This document shows, in pieces, positions 1 to 8,729 of a stretch of DNA of 64,000 bases. Made by a program: the position numbers and the translations under genes. A model generated the notes under the pieces. The model made no database searches. It was not told the DNA's origin and worked only from the letters and a program-made list of their open reading frames with translations. Numbering within the stretch: position 1 is the stretch's first letter; every line of letters begins with the position of its first letter. The stretch spans positions 1 through 64,000 of the forward strand of contig SVLZ01000001.1 of assembly GCA_015067665.1 (NCBI GenBank), written 5' to 3'. Source of the DNA: Oscillospiraceae bacterium (GTDB taxonomy: Bacteria; Bacillota; Clostridia; Oscillospirales; Oscillospiraceae).

Positions 1-1076
1 GCGTTATCCGCAGACCATGTATAAGTGGTGTTATACTTGTGGCCAAGTGCAGGGATCTCTTTCTGTGCCTCTATAATATGACCGCACTTTGCGCACTTCT
101 TACCCGCAGTAAGTCCTGTCTCTGTACAAGTTGCTGACTTGCCGGGGATTTCTTCCTCTGTGTGCTCTGTGCAAAGGTCTGCTTTGCATACATCGCACTC
201 GTAGTTGCCGTCATCATCCTTGTGTCCCGTTTGCGGATCGATCTGCTGCGCTACAAGCACTTCACCGCACACTTCACAGTGCTTGCCTTCTGTCAAGCCG
301 TCGGTGGTGCAGTCGGGTGCAACTGCTGCGTCCGTAACTTCTTTGTGGCCCTTAGCAGGATCCTTCTGCTGCGCTACGAGCACTTCACCGCACACTTCGC
401 AGTGCTTGCCTTCTGTCAAACCGTCGGTGGTGCAGTCGGGAGCAACCGCTGCGTCAATGACCTCTGCGTGAGGAAGCTTTTCGCTTGTCTTTCCCTCTCT
501 GCTGAGCTCTTCGCCACACTTGGCGCACTTGACAACGCTGTCATAGGTGCCTTCCTTCGTGCAGGTAGCTGCCACCACATTTTCCTTAACTGCTTCTGCA
601 GGGGTGTGCTTTTCACAAATATTTATCTTGCAAACATCACACTTGTAGTCGCCGTTTTTGTCCTTGTGACCGTTTGCAGGGATCATCTCCTGTGCCACAA
701 GAACCTCGCCACATACCGTGCATTTCTTGCCCTCTGTCAAACCGGTATCTGTGCAGGTTGCTTCCTTACCGGCTAAGATTTCCTCTGTGTGGTGGAGCTT
801 TTCGATGGGTTCCTGTGCAACGAGGATCTCGCCGCACACCGAGCATTTCTTACCTGCGGTAAGGCCTTCCTCGGAGCAGCTTGCAGGTTTTTCTGCCACC
901 TCTTCCTCTGCGTGACCCAAAGGCTCGCCCTCAGTCGCCTTGCAGATCTCACAGGTCTTTGCTGTTGTGCAGGTCGCGGGCTTCCAGGAGTGCTCACACT
1001 CTTGTGCGCAACCGGCAAAAAGCATTCCCAATGCCAGAATTGCGATTGCTAACAATAACAGATTTTTGGTTTTCAT
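1..1076 (-). CDS. Cysteine-rich 41-residue-repeat lipoprotein (3' end beyond window)
   Basis: Open from an ATG at 1076 to the left edge, so it is missing from the ORF track. The reading starts with a lipoprotein signal (hydrophobic stretch ending LFAGC), giving a surface-anchored protein. The rest is tandem repeats of about 41 residues of the type [18 protein letters not shown], each with a C-x10-C-x2-C pattern, interrupted by shorter CDVCK-type segments ([17 protein letters not shown]). A start at 1076 is supported by AAAGGGGC about 9 bases upstream. It is the last visible gene of the sugar-uptake operon, 114 bases after the esterase gene. It is clearly related to the repeat half of the gene at 16147-18216. 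The repeats resemble zinc-ribbon-like surface repeats of gut Clostridia; metal binding is an inference. The C-terminal domain lies outside the window and could be a carbohydrate-binding domain, as in the paralogue. Confidence 0.85.
   Translation of the reverse strand, partial: MKTKNLLLLAIAILALGMLFAGCAQECEHSWKPATCTTAKTCEICKATEGEPLGHAEEEVAEKPASCSEEGLTAGKKCSVCGEILVAQEPIEKLHHTEEILAGKEATCTDTGLTEGKKCTVCGEVLVAQEMIPANGHKDKNGDYKCDVCKINICEKHTPAEAVKENVVAATCTKEGTYDSVVKCAKCGEELSREGKTSEKLPHAEVIDAAVAPDCTTDGLTEGKHCEVCGEVLVAQQKDPAKGHKEVTDAAVAPDCTTDGLTEGKHCEVCGEVLVAQQIDPQTGHKDDDGNYECDVCKADLCTEHTEEEIPGKSATCTETGLTAGKKCAKCGHIIEAQKEIPALGHKYNTTYTWSADN
243..488 (-). repeat. Two adjacent 123-bp (41-codon) in-gene repeats
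   Basis: The motif ctgctgcgctac recurs at 243 and 366, exactly 123 bases apart, and the two units are nearly identical at DNA level. They encode consecutive [19 protein letters not shown] units. The period equals that of the repeats in the gene at 16147-18216. Confidence 0.8.
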
Positions 1077-1190
1077 ATGTTTTGCCCCTTTCGTTTCCTA
1101 TTCGAAATCTGTGTTTAACAACATTACAAAACAATATTATTTCCTTAGTCAAGAAGCCGTTTTCTATGAAACGCTCTTAACTCCGCTCCT

Positions 1191-2969
1191 TTACTGGCCG
1201 ATCAGCTCGTTGATCCCAAAATAGGATTCCAGATTCTCTTCCGGGCTGTCGACACCAGCGTTTTTGATTAAGTAATTGTCAATACTGCTTTTGCCGTTGT
1301 CTGCAGCAGAAACATTATTGTAATTAAAGCACAGCTTGATTGCTGCAGGATCTTCCACGCCCAAGTCTGCGTAGCTGATATAGAGCTCCAACACCATACC
1401 ATTGGACTGACCGCCGTTTACCACGCCGTCGGTTGTAACATGGTATGCGTAATCAGATATCTTTTTGGTATATACCAGGTTGTTGTACTCCAATGTGACA
1501 TCGCTGCTGCTTAGCCCGATGCCGGTATTATAAACTCTCAACAGATTTGCCGCGCTCAAGCAGATCGTTTTTCTTTCTTCTGCAGTAGAATCGGTAACAT
1601 AAACGATGAAATCATCGTTATTGCCCTTTTGACCCATATCGCCGCGCTTCCAGTCTTCTCCATCGGTCCAAAGCTCGCCATCGAAGATATTAGCCGCGAT
1701 ATAAAGGCCGTTTTCCCCTTTAAGCACATATACTTCACCCAAGTCACCGGGCAAAAGGTTTTTCTTAGCAGAAGAATACTCGTTCAGTTTTCCGTCAATA
1801 AATGCCACGCTGTTGCTGACGTGGATGGGAAGGGTGAATTCCTTCACTCCCTCACCGGTTTTGACCTTGAACTTCACATCCTGCGGCCCTAACTTATTGC
1901 AGTCATAGGCCGTATACTCTTCTACCTTCACATAGCCGCTGTAGTAATTGGTAAAGCTCGCCTTCACATACCGGGGCAGTTCGACTTGCACACCGTAGGG
2001 CACATAGACGGTTTCCTCATCGATGCTTTCAATAACTCTCGTATCGTTGTAGGAGAGGATCTCCGCTGCGATTCTGTTGCCCAGAACATTGTTGCTTTCT
2101 GCTCCAAAGTGCCAAGGTTCAAAAGTGTTGGTCTGTAAATCGCTTGTCTTGATCAAAGAAACATTTCCAAGCTTACTTGCGACCCGTGCCTGGATCGCTC
2201 TGAGCTCGTTGGAATACTTAGCACTGTTCGTTAGCGCTTCCGTAATAATAACGGGAAGGTTTTTATTATTGCAGTAGTCTCTGAAATCATTAATAAAGTA
2301 AGTCAGCGCTTTTTCATAGACCTGCATATTCTCGTCGAATTTGGCATCCTGCTCACCGTGAACAAATGCCATACCGTCGATCACGACCTCATAGCCAAGC
2401 TCGTGCAGCTCAGCAGTTGCTTTTTCGATCAGCTGGTACAGATTGTTTGTCAGTGGACCGGTCTGGGTTCCACCGTCCATTTCACTGACTTGATCCAAAT
2501 TCAAATACTCAGACAATTCGCTGTCATTCACTGCCGAGGCAGAATACCAATGGTCGGTAAATGTAGAACCGGCAGCAGTGTACTTAATAATGACGGACTT
2601 GTATTCCGCATCATACTTGGGGTATCTCGATGCCAATGTCTGTCCCATACCCAGTTCCGGACCAAACTCAGAAGGAAAATCGCCGTAACCGGGTTCCAAA
2701 ATATCAATGTTAAGGGAATCATCAATACCGGGGATGTTGTCTAACGCTGCCATCGGCAAACCGTCTGCCAAAATATCTACATCCACATTGGCTTCTTTAT
2801 CCTCATCGCTCAGGTCGCCCACCAGCGCTTTTCCGCGTGCACCGGATTGACCGGCCAAAATGACCAGGTGTACTTTATTATCCTCCTGAGGTGCAGGATC
2901 GTTGCGTCCGCAAGCAGTAAATGCCAGAAGCAAAAGACAGCACAGCAAAATGGATACTACTTTTTTCAT
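1191..2969 (-). CDS. Secreted sialate-O-acetylesterase-like carbohydrate esterase with CBM9-like domain
   Basis: About 592 residues. The track start is too long; ATG at 2969 is preceded by AGGAGGTTGTT and gives a lipoprotein signal (MKKVVSILL...FTACG). Residues about 30-320 look like the SASA/SGNH-type acetylesterase fold: AGQSGARG near the start (Gly-Gln-Ser block with the likely nucleophilic Ser), a block GMAFVHGEQDA and a late PWHFGAES with a candidate catalytic His. Residues about 390-590 look like a CBM9/DOMON-type sugar-binding domain (FIDGKLNEYSSA, GLYIAANIFD). By family it would remove acetyl groups from sugars at the cell surface. It lies 10 bases after the GH43 gene, so the two are co-transcribed and may act on the same acetylated glycan. 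Substrate is not determined by sequence. Confidence 0.75.
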   Translation of the reverse strand: MKKVVSILLCCLLLLAFTACGRNDPAPQEDNKVHLVILAGQSGARGKALVGDLSDEDKEANVDVDILADGLPMAALDNIPGIDDSLNIDILEPGYGDFPSEFGPELGMGQTLASRYPKYDAEYKSVIIKYTAAGSTFTDHWYSASAVNDSELSEYLNLDQVSEMDGGTQTGPLTNNLYQLIEKATAELHELGYEVVIDGMAFVHGEQDAKFDENMQVYEKALTYFINDFRDYCNNKNLPVIITEALTNSAKYSNELRAIQARVASKLGNVSLIKTSDLQTNTFEPWHFGAESNNVLGNRIAAEILSYNDTRVIESIDEETVYVPYGVQVELPRYVKASFTNYYSGYVKVEEYTAYDCNKLGPQDVKFKVKTGEGVKEFTLPIHVSNSVAFIDGKLNEYSSAKKNLLPGDLGEVYVLKGENGLYIAANIFDGELWTDGEDWKRGDMGQKGNNDDFIVYVTDSTAEERKTICLSAANLLRVYNTGIGLSSSDVTLEYNNLVYTKKISDYAYHVTTDGVVNGGQSNGMVLELYISYADLGVEDPAAIKLCFNYNNVSAADNGKSSIDNYLIKNAGVDSPEENLESYFGINELIGQ

Positions 2970-2979
2970 AACAACCTCC

Positions 2980-4638
2980 TTATTTCGCCAGGACGACAAT
3001 TTCATTCAGCGAAGCAGCGTTCTCTGTTTTGACGCAAATAACCACATGATCCGCATAAATGGTGTTTAAGAATTCAACGGTAAAGGCACTGCTGGGAAAC
3101 ACAAACTCCTCGCCCTCGTTGATATACCGATCATAACAGAACTGGGAATATGGAATCACATTTCCGTTGCCGAAATCAATGTATTCAATTTCTGTCAGAA
3201 GCTTGTCATAATACGCGCTGTTATAAATTGCGATACCGCCGACTTCATATTCCTGATCAAACTGCAGCTCAATAAACGAATAACCTGTACCTAAGGAAAC
3301 TTCCTTTTCTGCCTCTCCTGCGAGGTTATAGCAATCCACGATGTACTTATCATGAATTGCCTTATCGTTTTTCACATTCTGTGATTTCACTTCCGCCAAA
3401 GGTGCTATATTTTTATAGCCGCTGATTTCCTCAGGCAGAGGCTGCACAGAATAGGTCGGGCCATTGCAGAAGGGTACGCCGTTTTCATCAAAATGAAGAT
3501 AGTCGAACGCAAAATAGCGCTTTGTATATCTGGAATCACTGTCCCGATTCTGATGTGCGTGATAACCGATCATATACTGATCGCCAACACGGAAGAAACA
3601 ATGGTGACCTGTGCCTGAAGCAAAGCCGGCCCATTGCTTGTACACTGTGGAATCAGCCATTTTTGTGCCGGGATACCCCAGCAGCAAATTGGTCCAAAGG
3701 CCATTGGCAGTATAGGGTTTCTCAAAAATGCCAAGAGGCGCGTCGGACACTGCATAGCACACATTATAGTACTTGTTCCAGCAGCCATTTACCGAGTAAG
3801 TCAAATAATACTTACCGCCCGATTTGATGATATAAGGTGCCTCAACAATAGGCAATCCATCTCTGAACATTTCCCATGTCAGGGGCTTAAGGATCGAATT
3901 GTTCGAGTTCAGCGCACCGGGCTCAACAAGCTTTGTATACGTCGACCAGTCGGCCTCAAAGGGACTCTTCATCTTGACACCAACGATATGCTGGTTTTCA
4001 TTACAGGCCACGCTGTAGTACATATACATCTGCCCGTCGTCATCGACGAATATAGAAATATCAAGAACATCGAAATTCTTATTCTTATCCAAGAAGATCG
4101 GTTCTGTCAAGCCGTTGATCTTTCCTCTTTGCAGAGGTTTGTACGGTCCCAAAGGATTGTCTGCCACAACAACGCTGTTCCGGCGGATTCCGGTATCGTC
4201 CTTGGCACTGTAATACATATAGTAGATACCGTCAAAGCAGTATAGCTCCGGCGCATAAATAGCTGCTTCGGCTGCTTCCCAGCCCTCGTATTGGGCAGGA
4301 TCGTAAACTGCCAGGTGTCTTTCGTAATTGACAAAATCCTCCGTTGAGTAGCAATCGATCACATTGCCATCCCGATCGCTGGTGCCCACGATGTAATATA
4401 CACCGTCCTCTACAAACACATGGGGGTCAGGCAGAGGAACATCCTTAAGGTCATTGACATACCACATCGTATTGTCATATGCCAGCATTTCACCGTCATA
4501 GGTAGTGGTATGATCAATATAATCAACCCCTTCCGACAGGTTTGTTGACACGCTCTTGGGATATTTCCCGCTGTCACATGCCGGCAGACTGGTAATAAGG
4601 ATAAAAATAATTATTAAAACTGCTATTATTCTTTGCAT
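2980..4638 (-). CDS. GH43-family glycoside hydrolase lipoprotein
   Basis: 552 residues from ATG 4638 (GGAGA eight bases upstream); the track ORF adds 11 spurious residues. A lipoprotein signal ends at TSLPACDSG. The catalytic part shows five-bladed propeller features of clan GH-F: LPDPHVFVEDGVYYI at the start (base Asp in PDPH), YAPELYCFDGIYYMYYS in blade 2, DISIFVDDDGQMYMYYS in blade 3 and IVEAPYIIKSGGKYYLTYS with the likely acid Glu. The C-terminal about 130 residues form a beta-rich accessory domain. GH43 enzymes are mostly arabinofuranosidases or xylosidases; the exact specificity is not predictable here. It sits 29 bases after the ABC ATPase gene in the uptake operon. Confidence 0.85.
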   Translation of the reverse strand: MQRIIAVLIIIFILITSLPACDSGKYPKSVSTNLSEGVDYIDHTTTYDGEMLAYDNTMWYVNDLKDVPLPDPHVFVEDGVYYIVGTSDRDGNVIDCYSTEDFVNYERHLAVYDPAQYEGWEAAEAAIYAPELYCFDGIYYMYYSAKDDTGIRRNSVVVADNPLGPYKPLQRGKINGLTEPIFLDKNKNFDVLDISIFVDDDGQMYMYYSVACNENQHIVGVKMKSPFEADWSTYTKLVEPGALNSNNSILKPLTWEMFRDGLPIVEAPYIIKSGGKYYLTYSVNGCWNKYYNVCYAVSDAPLGIFEKPYTANGLWTNLLLGYPGTKMADSTVYKQWAGFASGTGHHCFFRVGDQYMIGYHAHQNRDSDSRYTKRYFAFDYLHFDENGVPFCNGPTYSVQPLPEEISGYKNIAPLAEVKSQNVKNDKAIHDKYIVDCYNLAGEAEKEVSLGTGYSFIELQFDQEYEVGGIAIYNSAYYDKLLTEIEYIDFGNGNVIPYSQFCYDRYINEGEEFVFPSSAFTVEFLNTIYADHVVICVKTENAASLNEIVVLAK

Positions 4639-4667
4639 AAATAAATCTCCAAACCTACTTTGGATCG

Positions 4668-6704
4668 TCAAATCCGATCGCCGCAGCTTTCGTCAAAAAT
4701 CAGGATCGCATCCTTGTTCATGGCCAGTTCCACCTCAGTATGAGGCTTAATCAATACATTTGTGGAAATTTTAGCGATCATATTTGTATCCGCAAACTCG
4801 GAATGAACCAAAAGCTCGCTGCCTAAAAGCTCAACAATATTTGCGTTAACGGCAAACTTTTCTGTCTTGTTGCCTTCAAACTCCGCATTCAAAACAATGT
4901 CTTCCGGTCTGATGCCAACACGAATGGGATGCTTGTCCTGCAGCGCATTCTCACATTTGCCAAGGAGATTGACCGCAACCTCATAAAGGTTATTAACAAA
5001 CTGAATATCCGTAGAATTCAGATTCACATGGGTGCTGACCTTCTTCTTGCTCTTCTTGGGCTTTTGATAATACAGCGTATCGTCAATGATTACTTCCTCC
5101 TTGCTGAATACCTGCGCATTATGCAGCATTCCGATATCCGCAGAAGGGATCTTTTCAAAGGACAGCAGCGGCTCACGGATCTTGAGCAGCCACTTTTTAT
5201 CCGCCTTAACCTGACCGTTATTCTCCTGTTTGCAGGCCTTGATCAGACCGCAGATCGTCTCTCCGCATTCCATACCCGCAGTAATTTTTACGATCTCATC
5301 AAGGGCTTTTTCCAAAGAAGCTTCCTTTGCCTGCGCATCGATCGCAAAGAGCTGCTTGTCCAGTACCTTCAGTGCGTGCATTTTCCTGAAATCATCGGTA
5401 TCAAGCATTCTCTTCAGTTCCTGAATCTTTGCTTCATAGTAGCTGTTGTGCCGCTGAATATATTCTTGGGACAAGGCTACCTGATATCCGTTTTTGAAGA
5501 TAAGCTTTCCGTTATCGTATTCCGCATCGAAAATATTCATTGCGGGAGAACCGATAAATGTAGCAACAAAGATGTTTTTCGGATTGCAGTAAATTTCCTT
5601 GGGCGTGCCGATCTGCTGTACCCAACCCTTGCTCATAACGACGATCTTTGTTGCCATTGTCATCGCTTCCGTTTGGTCGTGGGTAACATAGATCGTTGTA
5701 GCGCCGATCTGCTCGTGGATTCTGACGATCTCACTGCGCATCTGCACTCTCAACTTCGCATCCAGGTTAGAAAGCGGTTCGTCCATCAGGAACAGTTTGG
5801 CGTTTCTGACGATTGCACGACCCAGTGCTACACGCTGCATTTGTCCGCCGGACAGTTCTTTCGGTCTTCTGTCCAAGTACGGACCCAAATCCAAAATCTC
5901 CGCAGCCTCAAACACTCTGGTCCGAATTTCCTCATCGCTCATTTTGACATAATGGTACTGAATTTCACCGTCCTTCAGCAGACGGTATTCTTCATCCATT
6001 TCATATCCGGAAGCTTTTATTTTGGCAAATTCTTTTTCAATATTTGCTTTTGCCTCATTTTTGATCGTCTCCGGTGCGGAAAGCTTTGCCTTGCACAGAA
6101 TTTTTGCTGCGCCATCGCTGATTTTGAGCCGCGTTGCAACATACTGCGCAGTTGTGCTGTAATTCAGCGTTTTATCCTTAGCGCCACTGAGCGCCTGCGT
6201 CAGTGCTTCTGCTCTGCTCTCTACAACTTCGACTGCCTGCTTCCACGCCTTGATCGCAGTTGCTTCCATAGGTCTTTTATACTTACGGGCACGGAGAGGG
6301 AATGCAATATTATCAAACACCGTCATTTGCGGATACAGCGCATAGTTCTGGAATACCATAGAGATATCCCGGTCCTTGCTGCTTGTATAATTTGATAAAA
6401 CATTGTCAATGTACAAATATCCGCTGGTAATATCCTCCAAGCCTGCAATCATACGCAGCGTGGTAGACTTACCGCAGCCGGAGGGACCAACCAAAACGAT
6501 AAACTCGTTTTCGGATATATCCATATTAAAATCATATACCGCCTGGACACCGTTGGGATAAATCTTATTGACATCCTTTAAGGATACAAAAGCACGCACA
6601 TCACTGTTGGTGATCTTGTATCCACTATTCTTTAGCATCTTTTTTGCTTCCTTAACGGGCTTTTCCAAGCTGCCGTCAATTGGCTTATTATCTGTGTGAG
6701 CCAT
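4668..6704 (-). CDS. Sugar ABC importer ATPase (MsmK/UgpC-like) with two large insertions
   Basis: 678 residues, nearly twice the usual 360-380. ATG at 6704 is preferred over the GTG at 6713 because GAGGAG lies eight bases before it. Walker A GPSGCGKST is near residue 73, the Q-loop is MVFQNYALYP, the signature LSGGQMQRVALGRA is near 284, Walker B LFLMDEP follows, then the D-loop and the switch THDQTEA. The C-terminal TOBE region (VGIRPEDI) resumes near residue 600. An alpha-helical insertion of about 110 residues separates the Q-loop region from the signature, and a second insertion of about 180 Lys/Glu-rich residues interrupts the TOBE domain. All ATPase motifs are intact. It should energise the two permeases encoded just upstream. 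Most such ATPases are encoded apart from their permeases; this one is within the operon. Confidence 0.9.
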   Translation of the reverse strand: MAHTDNKPIDGSLEKPVKEAKKMLKNSGYKITNSDVRAFVSLKDVNKIYPNGVQAVYDFNMDISENEFIVLVGPSGCGKSTTLRMIAGLEDITSGYLYIDNVLSNYTSSKDRDISMVFQNYALYPQMTVFDNIAFPLRARKYKRPMEATAIKAWKQAVEVVESRAEALTQALSGAKDKTLNYSTTAQYVATRLKISDGAAKILCKAKLSAPETIKNEAKANIEKEFAKIKASGYEMDEEYRLLKDGEIQYHYVKMSDEEIRTRVFEAAEILDLGPYLDRRPKELSGGQMQRVALGRAIVRNAKLFLMDEPLSNLDAKLRVQMRSEIVRIHEQIGATTIYVTHDQTEAMTMATKIVVMSKGWVQQIGTPKEIYCNPKNIFVATFIGSPAMNIFDAEYDNGKLIFKNGYQVALSQEYIQRHNSYYEAKIQELKRMLDTDDFRKMHALKVLDKQLFAIDAQAKEASLEKALDEIVKITAGMECGETICGLIKACKQENNGQVKADKKWLLKIREPLLSFEKIPSADIGMLHNAQVFSKEEVIIDDTLYYQKPKKSKKKVSTHVNLNSTDIQFVNNLYEVAVNLLGKCENALQDKHPIRVGIRPEDIVLNAEFEGNKTEKFAVNANIVELLGSELLVHSEFADTNMIAKISTNVLIKPHTEVELAMNKDAILIFDESCGDRI

Positions 6705-6719
6705 TTGATCCACTCCTCA

Positions 6720-7670
6720 TCATCCTTTAATTCCGCTGCTGGACATACCTTCAATGATCTTATCCTGGGCGATGATATACATTACAAGCACCGGCAGCAA
6801 GCAGATCACACCGCCTGCCAACGCCGAACCAATCAAATTGCTGGTTTTGGAGTTGTTGATAATGTACGCCATACCGACCTGTAGGGTCCAAAGATCATTA
6901 TCCTTTGCGCCGTATAGCATTTGGGGCCAAATCAAATCGTTCCAACCGCCCATAAATCCGAACAGACCTTGTACGAACAAAACGGTCTTTCCCAGCGGCA
7001 GCACGATCTTATAGAAGATTTTCAAATTGCTATACCCATCCATTTTTGCCGATTCAATCAAGTCCTTCGGTATAGATTCAAAGAAGGTTTTGATCAAATA
7101 CATTCCGTACACACCGCCCAAGCCTGGTATGATCAGCGCCAAAAGAGACCTGTTAAGTCCCATGGAATATACCATAGATTGGTTGCCGACCGCTGTGGCA
7201 GCGCCGGGAATGATCATAGATGCTACGATAACCGCAAACAGCGTATTGCGGTGCTTGAAGTCAATAAAAGTGAAGGCATATGCCGCCAGAGAAGCTACCA
7301 ATAAGTACAGTCCGGTTCCGCCGAGGGCACTGAAACAGCTGTTTAGGAACCATCTTCCAATTTTGTAATCCTGAACTGTATTGACCTGGCCGATTCCTTC
7401 AGGCAGTTTTCCCATCAGCAGCATTTCATAATTCTCCATTGTATAGCCGCTATGGGGATAAAACAGCTCCTTGGGATACAGCATCGTATCGGAGTAGCCT
7501 CTGAGGGATCCGAAGAACATAATGATGAACGGAGACAGCCAAACAACGCAAAACAGCAGCAAAAATACAAATGCTACGATCTTGCCGGTCTTTACTTTTC
7601 TTTTTCCTTGAAACTGTTTTTGCTTCCGGAAACCGATATACTGTTCTAATGTTATCTGATTGCGTGCCAT
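6720..7670 (-). CDS. Carbohydrate ABC transporter permease, MalG-like
   Basis: 316 residues with about six membrane segments after a basic cytosolic N-terminus. The EAA coupling loop is visible as ESAKMDGYSNLKIFYKIVLP, followed by the late-helix block GGWNDLIWPQMLYG typical of MalG-type subunits. It overlaps the upstream permease gene by 19 bases, with GGAGG inside that gene, so translation is coupled. Together with the other permease, the solute-binding protein and the ATPase it forms an importer for oligosaccharides; substrate is inferred only from the glycosidases in the operon. Confidence 0.92.
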   Translation of the reverse strand: MARNQITLEQYIGFRKQKQFQGKRKVKTGKIVAFVFLLLFCVVWLSPFIIMFFGSLRGYSDTMLYPKELFYPHSGYTMENYEMLLMGKLPEGIGQVNTVQDYKIGRWFLNSCFSALGGTGLYLLVASLAAYAFTFIDFKHRNTLFAVIVASMIIPGAATAVGNQSMVYSMGLNRSLLALIIPGLGGVYGMYLIKTFFESIPKDLIESAKMDGYSNLKIFYKIVLPLGKTVLFVQGLFGFMGGWNDLIWPQMLYGAKDNDLWTLQVGMAYIINNSKTSNLIGSALAGGVICLLPVLVMYIIAQDKIIEGMSSSGIKG

Positions 7671-8719
7671 TTGTTATACGCCTCCGTGATCTTCGTGCCC
7701 GTCTTCTTCTCTCGGGTAATGTACATTTGAATACCCGAAATAATACCGGCGAAAAGTGCAAATACCAAGCTTGCTGCGGCGCCAAGACCGTACAAGCTGG
7801 ATTTGAACTGCAAATTATTTGCCACGATATCCTGAATGAAGTACATAAGTGTAGAGGTCTGTCCACCTGCCGGCATACTTGCGATCGCCGCAATAGACGG
7901 GCCGCCACCTGCCAAAACATAGTTTTGACCGTAAAGACCTAAGTAGCCCAGTATTGTTGTAAACAGGCACAAAACCAACTGCGGCTTAATTCCCGGAATG
8001 GTAACATTCAGGACCTTTCGCCAAGATGAGCAGCCGTCCATATCTGCAGCTTCGTAAAGGTGCTTCGGCACATTCTGAAGTCCTGCGCTGAGGATAATGA
8101 AGTTGCCTCCCCAGCCTCCCCATAAGCACATAAAGAAAATGGGGATCCAGGCATAGGAAATGACGACCTCCTGCCCGAATAGGTTAAAGGTAAACCAGGT
8201 ATCTATAAACCACATAATGTCAATACCGAAAAACTCTGCCAACAGGCCGTTTTGTGACTTCGACATAAACAGCAGTGTAAAAATAGTACCTGCAGCTGTC
8301 AGAGGAACGATAGAAGGCATATAAATAAGCGCTCTGAACAGCTTAAATCCGGGGGGCTTCAAATTAACGAGGATCGCCAATCCCAAAGGCAGCAATATTG
8401 CAATCGGGACCATGATCACCGAAAACATAATCGTATGCACAAAGGACAGCCAAAAACTATTGAAAATGCCGGGCATAAATGACTTATCGAAAATCATCTT
8501 GAACCACGCAAAGGAATTGAATGTTTCAACACCCGGCTTTCCGTACTGAAAACTGGTTAAAGAAATATAGATTCCGTAAAACAGTGGCAACACGAAAAAG
8601 ACAATAAATGCTAATAAATATGGCAATAAGAATATGGCAGTGACTCCATATTTTTTCGCCGATCCGATTCGTCTGGATCGTTGCTTCGCATATTCTTCCA
8701 AAACAATCGTCTTTTCCAT
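7652..8719 (-). CDS. Carbohydrate ABC transporter permease, MalF-like
   Basis: 355 residues with six predicted membrane segments. The EAA loop reads EAADMDGCSSWRKVLNVTIP, the position and form expected for MalF/UgpA-type subunits. AAGGAAAG precedes the ATG. It follows the solute-binding protein gene by 10 bases and overlaps the MalG-like gene. The segment GGGPSIAAIASMPAGGQTS before the last two helices is longer than in many relatives. Role: first membrane half of the operon's sugar importer. Confidence 0.92.
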   Translation of the reverse strand: MEKTIVLEEYAKQRSRRIGSAKKYGVTAIFLLPYLLAFIVFFVLPLFYGIYISLTSFQYGKPGVETFNSFAWFKMIFDKSFMPGIFNSFWLSFVHTIMFSVIMVPIAILLPLGLAILVNLKPPGFKLFRALIYMPSIVPLTAAGTIFTLLFMSKSQNGLLAEFFGIDIMWFIDTWFTFNLFGQEVVISYAWIPIFFMCLWGGWGGNFIILSAGLQNVPKHLYEAADMDGCSSWRKVLNVTIPGIKPQLVLCLFTTILGYLGLYGQNYVLAGGGPSIAAIASMPAGGQTSTLMYFIQDIVANNLQFKSSLYGLGAAASLVFALFAGIISGIQMYITREKKTGTKITEAYNKWHAIR

Positions 8720-8729
8720 AAATCTTTCC

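Noticed and set aside
4929-6395. 488-residue plus-strand ORF
   Set aside because: Antisense to the ABC ATPase, whose Walker and signature motifs are unambiguous.
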